Part shown: positions 1 through 11,489 of the stretch, one piece after another | Position numbering within the stretch: position 1 is the stretch's first letter | Layout: each line of letters starts with the position of its first letter | Source: Argyresthia goedartella | Taxonomy: Eukaryota > Arthropoda > Insecta > Lepidoptera > Argyresthiidae | Reading direction: 5' to 3' | DNA length: 64,000 nt | Assembly (NCBI GenBank): GCA_949825045.1 | Contig: OX463808.1 | Location: 32,053,674-32,117,673, forward strand | Translations under genes and position numbers: made by a program | Notes under the pieces: generated by a model | The model's database searches: none | The model's input: the letters and a program-made list of their open reading frames with translations, nothing else | What the model was told of the DNA's origin: nothing

Positions 1-234
1 TATCCTGTTATGTTTTTTTTATCGGTCGGCGTAAACGGCCGTACCTTTTGAATGCGTTGTCCAATAAGTTTAATTTTTTCCACAGCTTCGATTTAAATTA
101 CAACTTGATATCTCCATCTGTTCCTATGAAAAAGGACAGACAGAAATTTGCAATTTTCGGGTTTTTACCTTCATTTGTGCTATAAGTCCTCGCTTTGTCT
201 ACAGACTTGAGCAATCGTTATTAACTTCAACTTG

Positions 235-375
235 ATATCTCTTTGTGTTCCTGGGGAAAACGGAGACTGACGGTCAGACAGACGGTCAGACGGACACAAA
301 AACGGACAGACGGACAATGATCCTATGAGAGTTCCTTTTTTCCTTTTAATGTACGGAACCAAAAAAAAAAAGAAT
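235..375. repeat. GACAGACGGACA-type dispersed repeat
   Basis: The stretch holds reiterated GACAGACGG/GACGGACA units followed by 'gatcctatgagagttcc' and a 'tacggaacc' run ending in poly(A). I recall this arrangement from abundant dispersed lepidopteran repeats. No coding frame is supported, and the rest of 1-585 shows only AT-rich sequence. Family assignment is from memory. Confidence 0.5.
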
Positions 376-587
376 TTCTTTGCATTGAATCTATATTTTC
401 TTATTGAGCATATTACTAGGGTTTAAAATGACGTGAAGAATCAAAATTCACAAAACGCGTCACGGTAGTACTGCTAAATTTGTCATCTCAATATATAGGC
501 AATAATAGGCAATAAATAAAAATTTGCCATTACGATTTTGCGTCTTGCCGATACAAGCCATCAAAATATTATGTTATATATTTTAAG

Positions 588-1038
588 GAAACGAAGGATA
601 AATCATCTCAATATCTGATGTATGCTCTACAAGAACCTTTGACACGGGGTGAATGCTTGTTAGCATTGAGTGGGATACCTGAGGGGGCAATTTGTGCTAA
701 ACCGAAGCACCACCACGGCTACGCTGTAATGTAAGTAACCAAACATGCAAAGAAGTCATTACCTTTTTAATATGTTTGATCCTCTTGGACACATCTACAT
801 AATTACATGTAAATCTACATAATCACGAATTTATAACTCTGGGCAATTGGGTCACTTTGAATTATTATGATGTTTCAGGGGTGACTCCGGTAGCGCGCTT
901 GTTGTCAGAGGCTACATCCAGATAGGGATCGTCTCCTACAGGAACCCAATCCTGGCAAAGGAACTGATAGTATACACGGAAATCTCCAGATTCCGGAATT
1001 GGATAAGCCACAACTCCAAGGATTTATACTGTAATTAA
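588..1038 (+). CDS. Chymotrypsin-like serine protease, last two exons (partial gene)
   Basis: Two exons can be read, 588-730 and 879-1038. The first follows a 'tttaag' acceptor and ends at the donor GTAAGT in phase 2. The second follows 'tgtttcag'; its first base completes the codon and GDSGSALV follows at once, ending in TAA. GDSGS carries the catalytic serine of S1 family (trypsin/chymotrypsin) proteases. The upstream sequence IPEGAICA matches the segment normally preceding that motif, and the C-terminus has the usual YTEI..F..WI pattern. The exons with the catalytic His and Asp are not in the window, so this is either a gene running off the left edge or a fragment. The cysteine usually found just before GDSG is absent. 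Secreted digestive function is inference from the family. Confidence 0.7.
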
Positions 1039-1334
1039 TAAAATAACACGTGGTAATCAGTTGATACATATAATTTAATATAAATTAAATCTACCTCATA
1101 AAACATAAAGGTTGACTGAATTTATAATAAGAATTTATAATGTGAAGACTGTCACAAAATAATAGGCCCTGTGACAGCCTCCATGTCACTGACGTAATAA
1201 GGTTGAATTTAGTTTGGGCCACCGGGCCTTTTATTTTGTGAAGACTGTTATGGTTTTGCCCTTTCAAGAAACGTGTTTCTTTTAGCCTTTTCTGCATGAT
1301 TGGTGGGTACGGAACGCGAGATTTGAATGATCGA

Positions 1335-1520
1335 TGAAGTTTGTGTGGACCGGGCATTTATTTTTACATGACTTTGCGCGGACGAAGCCTCGGGCAACGA
1401 TAATTATAATTAGGACTTTAGCGATAGGGTCGGACCAAGCGGAGGGGTGGAGAGGGGTTAAAGTTTGTATGGACTGGCCATCTTACACGATTTTGCGCGA
1501 ACAAAGCCGCGGACAACTAA
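1335..1520. repeat. Imperfect direct repeat pair (~60 bp units)
   Basis: Two copies of a unit beginning 'aagtttgt(g/a)tgga' and containing 'ttgcgcg(g/a)acgaagc' and 'gcggacaac'-like ends lie at about 1335-1398 and 1461-1518. They are diverged and not coding. The stretch 1040-2085 otherwise shows only 3' flank of the protease fragment and AT-rich sequence without a supported gene. Confidence 0.5.
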
Positions 1521-2085
1521 AGGTGTCAAAACTTTAACCAGCGGGCTTATAAACTGACAGCATGAAATCCGACTTCTCTTATGTGGTATCAATTGCTTTT
1601 ACCTTAAAAGTTCGACTGTGAAATGATCTTCCCTGCGCTATTGCGCCTGAGGGGCAGTCCATCAATTTTCACTTTCAAGAAAAGTTAAAGAATGTAAGTA
1701 TCACATGTTTATAAAATTTTATGTTGTATGTTTGTATATGTATATTGAGTTACTGGCTAAACCTGGACCTTAACTATGCAGCTGCCACCCCGTATGGGAA
1801 ATTGCGTGACCGTATGATTTGTTTGTATCTTTACACAGACTGATGTCCCTTGATAATAACGCTATCCTATAAACATATCTTGAGACGATGTTATTGTAGT
1901 GTGTCTCCACCTTTAGCCAAACGTCTCTATAATAACCAATGTCTGGGTCCATCCTTAGTCAATAAACGCCCGTCTCTTAACCAAATAACAAACACGTCTT
2001 TCATTACATCAAATAGGCCCATCTTCAAGTTATTTAATTCCTAACTCTATTCTTATGCTATTCATTTTTGAATTATTATTATTAA

Positions 2086-2513
2086 CATCTCAAGATCTGA
2101 GGTATTCCAAACAAGTTACTTGGACACGGGATGATTGTTTGATAGTATCGAGTAGGGTATCTAAAAGCGCAATTTGTGCTCAGACGAAAAATAACGCTAC
2201 GCTGCTCTGTAAGTAACTGAATATGTAATTTAGTCATTTCCTTTTCAAGATGTTTTGTCTACTTGAACACAAGTACTTATAAGCATTAATATCTACATGA
2301 ACACAAATTCACAACTCTGGATTTTAGGTAACTTTGAATGGTAATAATGTTCCAGTTAGCGCGCTTGTCGTCAGCGGCTGCATCCAGATCGGGATTGTTT
2401 CCTTCAAGAACCCAACTTTGGCAAAGAATCTGCCGTTGTACACGGAAATCTCCAGTTTCCGGAATAGTCTACGCCTTGACGCTTATTTATACTGTATTTT
2501 TAATACCTGTTAA
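2086..2513 (+). pseudogene. Serine protease duplicate lacking the catalytic GDSG
   Basis: This is a second copy of the preceding exon pair. Exon-like segments are 2086-2208 (donor GTAAGT) and 2356-2513 (acceptor 'gttccag'). The intron begins and ends like that of the upstream copy, and SALVV, IQIGIVS, NP.LAK and YTEIS.FRN are shared. Immediately after the acceptor, about 12 bases encoding GDSG in the first copy are missing and one base stands in their place. The nucleophile serine and oxyanion-hole glycine are therefore gone and the splice phase is shifted. The exon 1 segment is also strongly diverged. It is best read as a tandem duplicate decayed into a pseudogene. Confidence 0.7.
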
Positions 2514-2586
2514 TCAGCTAATGCAAATAATGTAAGATGTTTAAAATCTACCCAATAAAACGCTTAATGAAGCTGTAGTTAAGTAA

Positions 2587-2660
2587 GAAGGAAAGAAAGA
2601 AAGAAAGAAACGTTTATTCACAGCTGACGGAGGCGCATACAGTCAACAAGTTCAACCTCT
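2587..2660 (-). repeat. (GAAA)n tail with 'cgtttattc', probable retroposon 3' end
   Basis: A run of about six GAAA units is followed by 'cgtttattc'. Read on the minus strand this is GAATAAACG then (TTTC)n, a polyadenylation-signal-like end with a simple repeat tail, as in many non-LTR retroposons. No body of a LINE or SINE could be recognised next to it. Confidence 0.4.
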
Positions 2661-2734
2661 CAAGTACCTATGTTATTCCATTTAAAAAAATATCTTTTTC
2701 GGTGTTTTAGAAACCTTAACGAAAAAATGCGCAA

Positions 2735-3285
2735 TGCTCTTAGCTTTGACTACCTCCCATCGTGTTCAAACACGATCACACACTATCTAAAATTAACATT
2801 AAAAATTGAGAAATTTTATCAAAGTAAATAATGGTAAAAATACTCGACCATATCAAAACTTCACGGCCCGGTTCCAAACAACCAATCTTAATCTTACCGT
2901 TCTTCGACGAAAGACCTGAAATATGCCCATCAAAATGTTTGATGTCATACCTAGAAAGAAAAAAACCGGTGCGTAAAAATGTAGTAAGCCTGTTTGTTAG
3001 TTACCGTAAACAACATGGGGCTGTTACATCCCAGACTCTCAGCCGCTGGATCAAATCAGTTATTATGAGCGACGGTGGAATCGATGTCTCAATATTTTCT
3101 GCCCATAGCACTAGACAAGCTACCACGTCCCTAGCCCAAAGGTCTAGCGTCTCTATAGATACAATACGCAACACTGCAGGCTGGAGCGGTGACTCACTTT
3201 TGGAAAATTTTATAACCGTAATATTGTATCATACAATGAATCTTCACTGGCATCAACTGTACTAATCAATGTAGCAGTCGATTAC
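2735..3285 (+). pseudogene. Tyrosine recombinase (DIRS/Crypton-type), frameshifted
   Basis: The catalytic domain of a tyrosine recombinase is spread over three frames. HRVQT, the motif with the first catalytic arginine, is at 2758-2772 and is followed by stops. The main open frame, 2831-3265, carries RPGSKQP, an SQTLSRWIK block, the H-x-x-R box (SAHSTRQA) and TAGW. A missing base near 3196 throws the catalytic tyrosine segment (GKFYNRN, tyrosine codon 3211-3213) into another frame. Such enzymes cut and join DNA through that tyrosine in DIRS and Crypton elements. No split direct repeats or terminal repeats were found, so the element type stays open. At least two frameshifts make it inactive. 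Confidence 0.75.
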
Positions 3286-3419
3286 ATAAATAGTCAGTAT
3301 ACAAATTTGATTATGAGCATATAGACAATGAAACAAATTTATGAATTTTAATCATAAATTATATTTTCTAATCTATTTAATCAATTCTAATCTATTTAAT
3401 CATTAGACTTCGGGATTAT

Positions 3420-3735
3420 ATTCACAATACAGAAATAAGACGTCGTACTAAGGTCGTCGATTTCGGCAAGCGAATCGCGAGACTGAAGTCGGGGTGGGCA
3501 GGACGCTTGGCATGGACAGTTGGACCAAAGCGGTTACAGAGTGGATACCCAGAACTGCACGATGACCAGTCGGCAGGCCACCAGCCAGATGGACGGATGA
3601 CATCATCGCCATAGCGGGTAGGCAGTGGATGCGGGAGGCTCAGGACCAGAGTGGATGGCGTGGTAAAGAAGAGATCTTTACCCGGCAGTGGGTTAATGTG
3701 GGCTGATTCATGATGATGATTTAATAAATTGGCAT
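3420..3735 (+). mobile_element. RTE-clade LINE, 3' end fragment
   Basis: The C-terminal tail of the LINE protein often annotated as 'craniofacial development protein 2-like' is readable across frames: RRTKVVDFGKRIARLK, then TKAVTEWIPRTAR, a stop, then VGRPPARWTDDII and ending QWVNVG. The stop is followed by a GATGATGATT run, the short repeat tail usual for RTE elements. It is 5'-truncated, frameshifted and carries an internal TGA. The endonuclease and reverse transcriptase are absent. The clade call rests on the W-T-D-D-I block. Confidence 0.65.
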
Positions 3736-3899
3736 CCATTGGCCTAATATATGTGTTATAACTATATCTAGGAGGTATACTGAACATTTAATTAAAATAT
3801 TTGCACAGTAAACATTGATTCACAAAAGTCATCGACCTAATTACTTATTTGACATTTTCACAATATTTGACTCCCAAGGTTTACCTATGTTTATATAAA

Positions 3900-4695
3900 A
3901 ATTAAAGACTAATCCCGAGGACGAAGCAACGAGCATTAATGATTAAACGAACTTACCTGTAAGTGAAGTTCTAATTATGCGAAGTGCTTTGCCCGAAGGG
4001 ATCAGTAAAACCTACCCACCTCGGGAAAACCCCTGCAAAATATACAGGGGTTTTCCCGAGGTGGGTAGGAAATGTCATTATTATTCAATTCAATTCAATT
4101 TCTCATACGGTGGCTTCCATCTGTTTGATGATTCTGCCAATGTCATTTTTCAGAAATGACACGTTATTACTTTATTACATGAACTTTGTTTCGATCCAAA
4201 TCACAGGGTTTCCGTTATCTAGAACAAACAGGACAACACAATAGATACGTAAATATTAAATTATGTTAGTTTAGTTAGACTACAACAAATACAACTATGT
4301 AGAGTTAAAGTTTGATGTTATTTACATTAATGAAATTGCACAAGGTTTGGATGAATGGGGAATTGGCACATGATAATAGGGTTTTCAAATTAGTAGGTCT
4401 ATGTCATTATTATAATACTGTTATTATTATATATTATTATTATAATAATGCTCTTAACTGAATGACAGCTGACAGAAGAGGGTTGATGTCGGCGATTAAA
4501 AAAAAGGGTTGCCAGGCAATTATTACAATTCTCCCAACTTTTAACGGAGTGGTCGTCACTCACGACGTGAAACTATTTATATTTATATCAAAATTGAAGA
4601 CTGATCCCTTTGGACGAAGCATTTCGCATAATTATGATAGAACTTCACTTACAGGTAAGTTTTGATCATTAATTAATTTGACGAAGCGCCTTAGT
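3900..4695. repeat. Large inverted-repeat (foldback-like) zone
   Basis: A block at about 3907-4005 contains 'acgaacttacctgtaagtg' and 'gaagtgctttgcccgaag'. Its reverse complement recurs, diverged, at about 4602-4695 ('cttcacttacaggtaag', 'gacgaagca'). The left block is itself nearly palindromic around 'acctgtaagt'. The spacer holds the perfect hairpin at 4011-4069 and AT-rich DNA. This looks like a foldback element or two opposed copies of one palindromic MITE. No coding frame is supported. Confidence 0.5.
4011..4069. repeat. Perfect 25-bp inverted repeat with 9-nt loop
   Basis: Arms 4011-4035 and 4045-4069 are exact reverse complements (starting 'cctacccacctcggg'), separated by nine AT-rich bases. 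There are no mismatches despite decayed surroundings, so it is either young or kept identical by a repeat mechanism. Confidence 0.9.
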
Positions 4696-5107
4696 TCATT
4701 GTTCCTGGCCCATCAAACACGATGGGAATTTTGTCTGATCCTTTCTTAAAGATCCCATGATGAAGTATTATCAAATGTTCTGTATCAAGATGAACATTTG
4801 ACTTCGATATATATACAGAGATTCATATTCTCGCATGCATTCTTTATACTTTTGAGCAATGGTTCGTTTTTACTAATTTTAGTTCCTAATGATTGCAACT
4901 GAAGAATGGCTCGGGCCTTAGACTCTTCATGTTGTATTTGCAATTAATTAATAGTGATCTGGTGAGTTGGTACCTGAAATACAGGACTACATAGTTCGGG
5001 GCCAGCAAACTTATTATAATAAGCGAAACAATTTTATCAGTTATTGTAATATTATAAATTATGATAAATTTTGTAAAAACAAAAATAAAAAGTTCAATAA
5101 AAAAGTT

Positions 5108-5410
5108 CTCCTAGAGTTGGCTGTTTAGTAAGTAAGACTTGATATTAACCATTTGACATACGTTGAGTAGTAGAAACATGTTACCTTTCACATTCCACAA
5201 GATCCGGGTAGATGACTGGCTAAGACGGTGGCTCCTCCTTCCACCAAAACCGCTCATGAACTTCCTTGAGGTTACCCAACAGGCCATAGTCTTCAACTGA
5301 AGTCCCCGTCGATTGGTGTATCGGCTTCAGTGACTGAGGGACCGCCTTCGTGGATTGAGATAGGCTGCCCATGACGACATTCCCAAAGTATGTGCCGTAG
5401 GCGTTGACTC
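5108..5410 (-). pseudogene. BEL/Pao pol fragment (protease-RT linker)
   Basis: Read on the minus strand, this shows a 'tyFGnVvMGsls' block, then NLKEVHERFW and KEEPPS, then, after a stop and a frame slip, STTQRMSNG. The order matches the linker between protease and reverse transcriptase in BEL/Pao elements, where an FW..EE.P block is followed by a cysteine/glutamate stretch and a GRY-like start of RT. The complete element at the right of the window shows the equivalent KFWEVEEPPT. It is short, with stops, and flanked by unassigned sequence (4696-5107 and 5411-5744 show nothing else I can name). Confidence 0.5.
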
Positions 5411-5744
5411 TTGGAATGTTAGTGGATTTCTTTGAACCATCAAGAACATAATTTCAAACGTCAGATCCTTGAATGACTTCAATGTCTTGACACTCGTCTA
5501 ACCCTGTGTCGGCTAGTATTATTTTGAGGGATTGAATTCGTATTTAAAGCTGTGAATAAATAATAGACATTCTGCGGGTAAGTGTACAAAACGACCACTA
5601 CGCTACTAACGATGGGGATTGGTGACGGATAGGTTTGACTACTAATTTAAAATGAACGTTGGGATGATTGACGCGTTAATAACCTATTCCATATATACGA
5701 GTTGACGATGGCTATTGGCGTACCTGCCGCCTGTGTTCTAATGA

Positions 5745-8165
5745 ATGCATAATGGTCAAGACACTGACGCCATTGTCTCAACAAACCAAATATCAACACC
5801 CCCGCCGAAAGCAGGGGTGGAAGTAAAAGACCTGATAGATGAAGAGAAAGTTAGATGGGCAATCAGCTCTTTCCTTCCATATAAATCACCAGGACCAGAT
5901 GGCGTAATACCAGCCCTACTGCAATGGGGAGCAAAACTTATTATACCAAAACTTGTAAAAATATTTAGGGCAACTCTAACACTCGTCTACATGCCCAGGA
6001 TCTAGAGAGAAGCGAAAGTTGTCTTCCTGCCGAAACCAGGCAGGCAATACTGAGCCTAAATCCTTCAGACATATAAGTCTTGCATCATTCATTCTGAAAA
6101 CGTTAGAAAGAGTTAGAAAGAGTTTGTGATAGATTTATAAGGGCAGGACCCATGAAAACCAACCCTATACACCCAAACCAATATGCGTAACAAGCGGTAA
6201 AATCATCAGAGACTGCTTTACACGCAGTGGTCAGAAGGATAGAAAGCTCCATACTAATCCAACAGTCGTGCCTGGCAGTATTCATAGACATCGAAGGAGC
6301 TTTTGATAAAATAAACTTCAGTAGCATCAGAACTGGATTGGAGCAACTAGGCACCAACCCTAACATAATAAACTGGATAACAAAAATGCTGGACTCAAGA
6401 ATAATCTCCCTGGAAACCAGCGATAAAATCAAGTACAAAGTGGCCAAGGACTGTCCACAGGGGGGTGTGCTATTACCACTATTGTGGGTACTAGAGCTAA
6501 CAACCTGGTGACACAACTGAACACTAGAGGATTCTTCTCCATAGCATACGCTGATGACGTGACAATACTCGTGAATGGCCTTTTTATAAACACGATATTT
6601 AACCGCAAGCAATTAGCTCTAGAAACATGGTGCAAAAATAACGAACTATCAGTAAACCCCGCCAAAACTGAGAAGGTATTATTTAAAAAAAGACAAATCA
6701 CGGCAGTTACAGGCTGCCAAACTCTAAATAAATAATAAAACACTAACACTATCAAAAGACGTGAAATATCTAGTTGTATGGCTTGACCACAAATTAAGTT
6801 GGAGCAAGCACATTGAAGCAACACTAAAAAAAGCCACCATATCGTTCTTTCAGTGTAGGAGGATGTTAGGGAACGGATGAGGATTCCAGCCCAAAATATG
6901 TCGATGGATGTATATGGCGGTGGTGAGATCCATCATCTCATATGGCTCCCTGGTGTGGTGGCAAAGAACAACACAATGCACAACTGCAACACAACTACAG
7001 CAGTTCCAGAGAATGGCATGTGTAGCCATGACAGGCTGCATGAGGTCAACGCCATCAGCGGCACTAGAAATCATGCTAGGCACACCACCATTGGACCTAT
7101 TCGTACAGCAGGAGGCCAAATTGGCAGCCATAAGGCTATACAGTACCGGAGAATGGAAAGGACAAATAACAGATAAAGGATACTGCACAATCCTAGATAA
7201 GGCATTCGGGGAAGTGCCGGAAGCTGTTATTGGAATTTATCGCATAAAAAAAGAATTCGTATTCGGTAGGAAATATGACATTACCACCAAGGGCTTGGAA
7301 ACACCAACAACACCAAATCATAAAAGCATAACAATATGCAGTAATGGCTAAAAAAAAATCAAGAACACAGGTGGAGGTCTTTTCTCGCAGGAGCTTGACA
7401 TTAAACTTTCCCTCCGCTTCGGAATGGAGACGACAGTATTTCAAGCTGAAACACTGAGTCTCCTACACGGGGCAATGCACTTGATAAATGATGCAGAGGG
7501 GAATGCCATTACCTTTAAAACTGACTGCGCAGCCTTAAAAAGCTCACTAAAAAGACCGTGGACAAAATAAAACTTATACTAGAATGCCACAAGGCACTCA
7601 ACAGGCTAGGTGAGAAAAACAAGGTCACAGTCCAGTGGGTAAAAGGTCACCAAGGTGACCAGGGCAACTGGGAGGTAGACAAGCTAGCAAAATTAGGGGC
7701 AGGAAGACCGGCAATTGGCCCTCCGTCATTCTCGCCCTTATCAGTGGAAGCTCTACGGAAAAGGCTCAGAGAAGCCACAGTACACTAACAAAACCTATTA
7801 TGGTCTAGCAGAGAAGACTGCAGAAGCACAAAACTTTTCATAGATAAGTACAACCATAAATTTACAAATGTACACTAAACAAACACTTGAAAATTACAGG
7901 TGCAACGGACAGCCCCCTGTGCAGGGGGTTTATGGAAGTAGATGAAACAGTAGAGCACATGTTTCTACACAACATAAACCAGGATGGCTATCCTAGATGA
8001 CACAACAAACACCCACGAGCTCCTACAACACCCAGGCTTCCTACTCCAGCTGGTGCAGGTGTTGGGATGGCTGAAGTAGATGTGCAGGCGAAGGGGACAT
8101 GCACAAAGGCCCCGCTTAAGTGGACCAGGTGCAGGCGCTACACCACCTTTTAGAAGATAGAAGAT
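5745..8165 (+). mobile_element. RNase H-bearing LINE (I/LOA-like), degenerate
   Basis: A 5'-truncated non-LTR retrotransposon reading plus strand through several frames. RT blocks appear in order: SPGPDGVIPALL (from 5898), AVFIDIEGAFDKI (from 6268), DCPQGGVL (from 6449) and the catalytic YADDVTILV (from 6547). The thumb and connection region follows with YGSLVWW (from 6938). An RNase H domain follows: TDCAAL at 7519 and VQWVKGHQGDQGNWEVDKLAKLGA at 7630-7701. A degraded CCHC-like end (about 7900) and a 3' UTR reach 8165. Such proteins copy their own mRNA at a nicked genomic target. Multiple stops and frame shifts show it is dead. The I/LOA assignment rests on RT plus RNase H order and is tentative. 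The endonuclease is absent. Confidence 0.75.
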
Positions 8166-8209
8166 AGAAAGGTGATAAAAAAGCTTGTACCATTATTGTG
8201 CTGGCTGAA

Positions 8210-8549
8210 GGCTTTGGTCCATATCTTAGAGGTTTTTGTTGCGAACCGTAATTCTCAGATTCGGTCTTTCTGGCTCCTGAATTTGTTGAGCATCATTTGA
8301 GGTGACGTGTGCCTTGGTTGGCTGCTAAGAGAGAATTGGAGTTACCCCATAGCCATGTAGTAGCTTCTAGTCTTTAGACCGTGGCATTCGAGCAGCCGTG
8401 AATCAGAAGGATCAGGAAACTAATGTGGGCTTTCTTCTGCACCAGTATAGCTCTCTTGCCAAGTTGGTCAATGGATTAGTAGATTTTCACGGATTAGCCG
8501 TTCTCCTCGCCCACAGCGAACACTAACATCAAATCTGGTCCAGTTAGTG
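8210..8549 (+). other. Unassigned stretch, possibly decayed BEL/Pao pol
   Basis: There is no continuous frame. Scattered short matches to pol-like composition are too weak to assign. It lies directly upstream of a clear BEL/Pao integrase scrap on the same strand, which is the only reason to suspect a shared origin. Confidence 0.25.
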
Positions 8550-9142
8550 AAGTCTTCGAATTTCATGCAGAATTGGAAATTCTACGAAATGCGTGGCTCA
8601 ACCCATTTATTGATTTACCATTTATTGATGACCCGGGTCGCTTCGGGTAGGAGGAAAATTAGGCAATGTACTTAATTTTTTGAATCTAAATAAGGTGGAC
8701 ATTGGAACCACCCTCTCTTGTCAGTCCTCCTGGTTGCCCCTACTTGGGAAGCATTTTTGAAGCCGTATTTAAATTAGCTAATCTGCATTTAGGGCGTAGA
8801 GTAGGTCAAAAAACGTTGACTTTTGAGGAACTCGCAACGTCGTTATGTAAGATCGAAGCCGTTCTCAAACCGCGACCGCTGTGTCCGCTTAGCTCGGATC
8901 CAAATGACCTGTAGGCTTTAACTCCAGGGCATTTCTTGATAAGACAGCCACTTAACCCCTTTGATGGAGTAAAAACGTATCGGTTATCAAGTTATCAAAT
9001 GTTGTAGCAGTTCACTTAGGATTTCTGAAAGCGTTGGTTGCTTGAGTATCTGCACATCTTGCAACACCGCCTTGATCTAGACTGGCAAATCTATTTCCAC
9101 TAGTATAAGTAATCTCGTGCTGGTTAAGGATACTAACCTAAA
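8550..9142 (+). pseudogene. BEL/Pao integrase fragment, internally deleted
   Basis: A frame with FHAELEILR and LNPFID (the integrase N-terminal zone, matching KSELDILR and LNPFIDPQGLL in the right-hand element) jumps to [15 protein letters not shown], the block containing the catalytic glutamate, in another frame at 8729. [25 protein letters not shown], a stop, LTPGHFLI, EYLHILQHRL and finally NLVLVKDTNL near 9110-9142 follow. About 200 residues covering the zinc-binding domain and first two catalytic aspartates are missing, and several stops are present. It is a relic of the same superfamily as the element at 51421-64000, in the opposite orientation. Confidence 0.7.
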
Positions 9143-9242
9143 TTGATGCGGAATTGACTAACAGAAACATAAATATAGCCTATATACAGGAAACAAACAT
9201 GACATCGGGGACATACGTGTCAAAACACTATCTTTCTTATGT

Positions 9243-11489
9243 ATGTATAGTCTGTATGTGTATATAATAAACGCAGAAATTCCCAGCTCATCCACGAGAG
9301 TAACAGCAGCGTTTTCGCAACTAATAAATATCAATCAAAAGAAACCATGCAAAGCGGAAATATTAATGATTAATGCCCACATCGGACTAGACGATACAAA
9401 AGAATCCAGGAAAAAGGGAATTATAGGAACAAACCGCTTCCAAAAATCATCAAATATTATCGGAGAAATGCTCATGGATATTTGTTCCCACGAAAACTTA
9501 AAAGTAAAAACCACCTGTTCTCGCAAGTCATGTTGATCCATATGGTCTAACGGGATAACAACATTACAACTAGACCACAGAATTATCTCGAATAATGCGT
9601 CATACACATTTAATTTTATCAAAGAACAATGGAGCTACCTGCATATTTCCGACCACAAGTTAATCTGGGGTAAAATAGATCCACTTAATCTGCTTCCAAA
9701 AATTGGCGACACACAAATGAAATCAACAAAGAATACAGCCCTAACTTAGGACAAAGCGCAAAACTTATTAGCTTTAAAGTTCAACTATAAACAGGGTTAG
9801 TACATCGCCCTTGCACGTGATGAAGTGAATGTCTCGAAAGTAAAATACTATAACAGTGTTATAGAAGAACTATGAGCGAACAACTTAATCTTTAAAGACA
9901 ATGATGACGAATACACGCCTGACATCCAGTGGGAACCTATTAAAGAGGTTATGAAAACTGTAGCCCAAAAAAAAACACTTTCAGTAAAACCCGCTAGATC
10001 ACGGGAATACCAAATTGCGCTGCCAAATCTACAAAAGGCCAAATCCATTAAACGACGCTGATTAACCTACGAAAAAATGTATTAACATCTCAAAGAATGC
10101 CGCGACGTCTTCAGGAAATGAAAGATAACTAATAAAAGCGCGAATGCAGAGCATTTTTCAAAGGCGAAACACCCAAGCAAACGTATGCAAATCGTTACCA
10201 CTATTACAAAAGACACTAGTTTCAATAGAGACTGTGGAAAAAACAACGATTTATCCCAAAATTACGCAGGGAACTGGAATTAAAATCAATAAAATCCCTA
10301 GCGAAACAACATTTAATCCTGATAACCTTTAAAATTAACCAACAATAGCCGATATAGAAAAGGTAATCAGCAGGTAAACAGCGCCGGGTACAGATCGGGT
10401 AGTCCCGGAACTGTACAAAGGTATAATATATAACTGTTAAAGGTTATCACCAAAACAATGTACAGAGCTTGTACATTCCCTCCACCACCCAATGGTCTTT
10501 CCTGCCTTCGCGGCTTACAGACCAAATCTTGGGCACTGTCATGCGCTACTTGCCTTCGGCTCTTTCGCGCATACAGAGCTTGGACAGAAAATTTAATACC
10601 GGAGTCCTGGAATGAAACGGTCCAAGTATCTATCCCAATAATCAGAAACCCTCAAGACACAAATGGCTCTCGCCGCATAACAATGAGCAATACAGGATAT
10701 TGCATATACGCAAATACCTGCTCATCAAACTAGACGAGATAACAAAAGAACTCGGGAACTACCAAGCAGCATTTCTCCGCAATAGATCCACTGATGACCA
10801 CATCTTCACACTACGCAGGAGACTAGACGAAGAATGGCGTGCGGGTAACGGAGCATATGGACCGGATATTGCAAAAGCATTCGATACTATATAGCATAGA
10901 CCTAAAAATGCTTAAGGATATTCTCCTCTCAAGGGCCGATAATATTTTAACCAATAAACATAACATAATATAGCGCCAAACCTTTTCCCATACGGGGTGG
11001 CAGAGGGACAATTGTGCCCACTTTGAGACAGTTATTCAATACTCCATTTTGCGTGACAGGGAGCTAGCCCATTGCCGCAGCTTTGGAGTAACGAAGGATT
11101 CCTCACGATGTTTTCCATCACCGTTACAACGTCCGTATAAATACTTAAGATAGATTAATTATCTCATTGGTACATGGTCAGGAATCGAACCTGCACCTCC
11201 TGTTTGAGAAGCAAGCGTCAAACTCATGAGACCACGGAGCTCTTTAAATAATTGGATAATAAAAGCCTCCAAGTTTCATGAACGGACCTGCATCAAATGG
11301 TTCAGACAGCAAAATCATTGGATCATCAAAGGAAAAGGAGTAAAACAAAGCTGTCCATTGTCACCAAGACTATTTACAAGATTAATGGTTGATGTCCTCA
11401 AAACACTGGAAGAAGAACTCCCCAGCATAAAACTGGACCAAGATGTAGAAATAGACTTACCGGTTATACTCCCCTTCGCGGGTGACCTC
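9243..11489 (+). pseudogene. LINE 5' part: endonuclease and RT, split by a later insertion
   Basis: A degenerate non-LTR element. Around 9360-9670, NAHIG and ISDHKLIWGKI resemble the N-A-x-x-G and S-D-H boxes of an apurinic-type endonuclease. From 10458 RT blocks appear (ESWNETVQVSIPI, NYQAAFLRNRSTDDHIFTLR, then VKQSCPLSPRLF at 11340). The catalytic box reads FAGDL at 11475-11489, with the first Asp of the usual A-D-D replaced by Gly. The frame stops there at the LTR and resumes at 31302 after one copy of CCTC. A SINE is embedded at 11040-11247. The clade was not determined; the GVKQ..PLSP..F block is compatible with RTE or R4-like elements. Confidence 0.65.
11040..11247 (-). mobile_element. 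tRNA-derived SINE (lepidopteran type), antisense
   Basis: On the minus strand the right end has an A-box-like 'tggtctcatgag' and a B box GGTTCGATTCC about 40 bases on, the layout of an internal RNA polymerase III promoter from a tRNA. The other end carries 'cctcacgatgttttcc(a)tcaccgtt' on the plus strand, a block I recall from abundant Lepidoptera SINEs. It interrupts the RT region of the LINE at 9243-11489. Target duplications were not clear. It makes no protein and would depend on a LINE for movement. Confidence 0.65.

Noticed and set aside
1091..2044. Several 60-90 codon frames on both strands
   Set aside because: No motif and no sustained frame, in AT-rich DNA next to decayed repeats.
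11160..11247. A tRNA gene on the minus strand
   Set aside because: A and B boxes are present, but the arms do not fold into a full cloverleaf by eye and the sequence continues into a SINE body.
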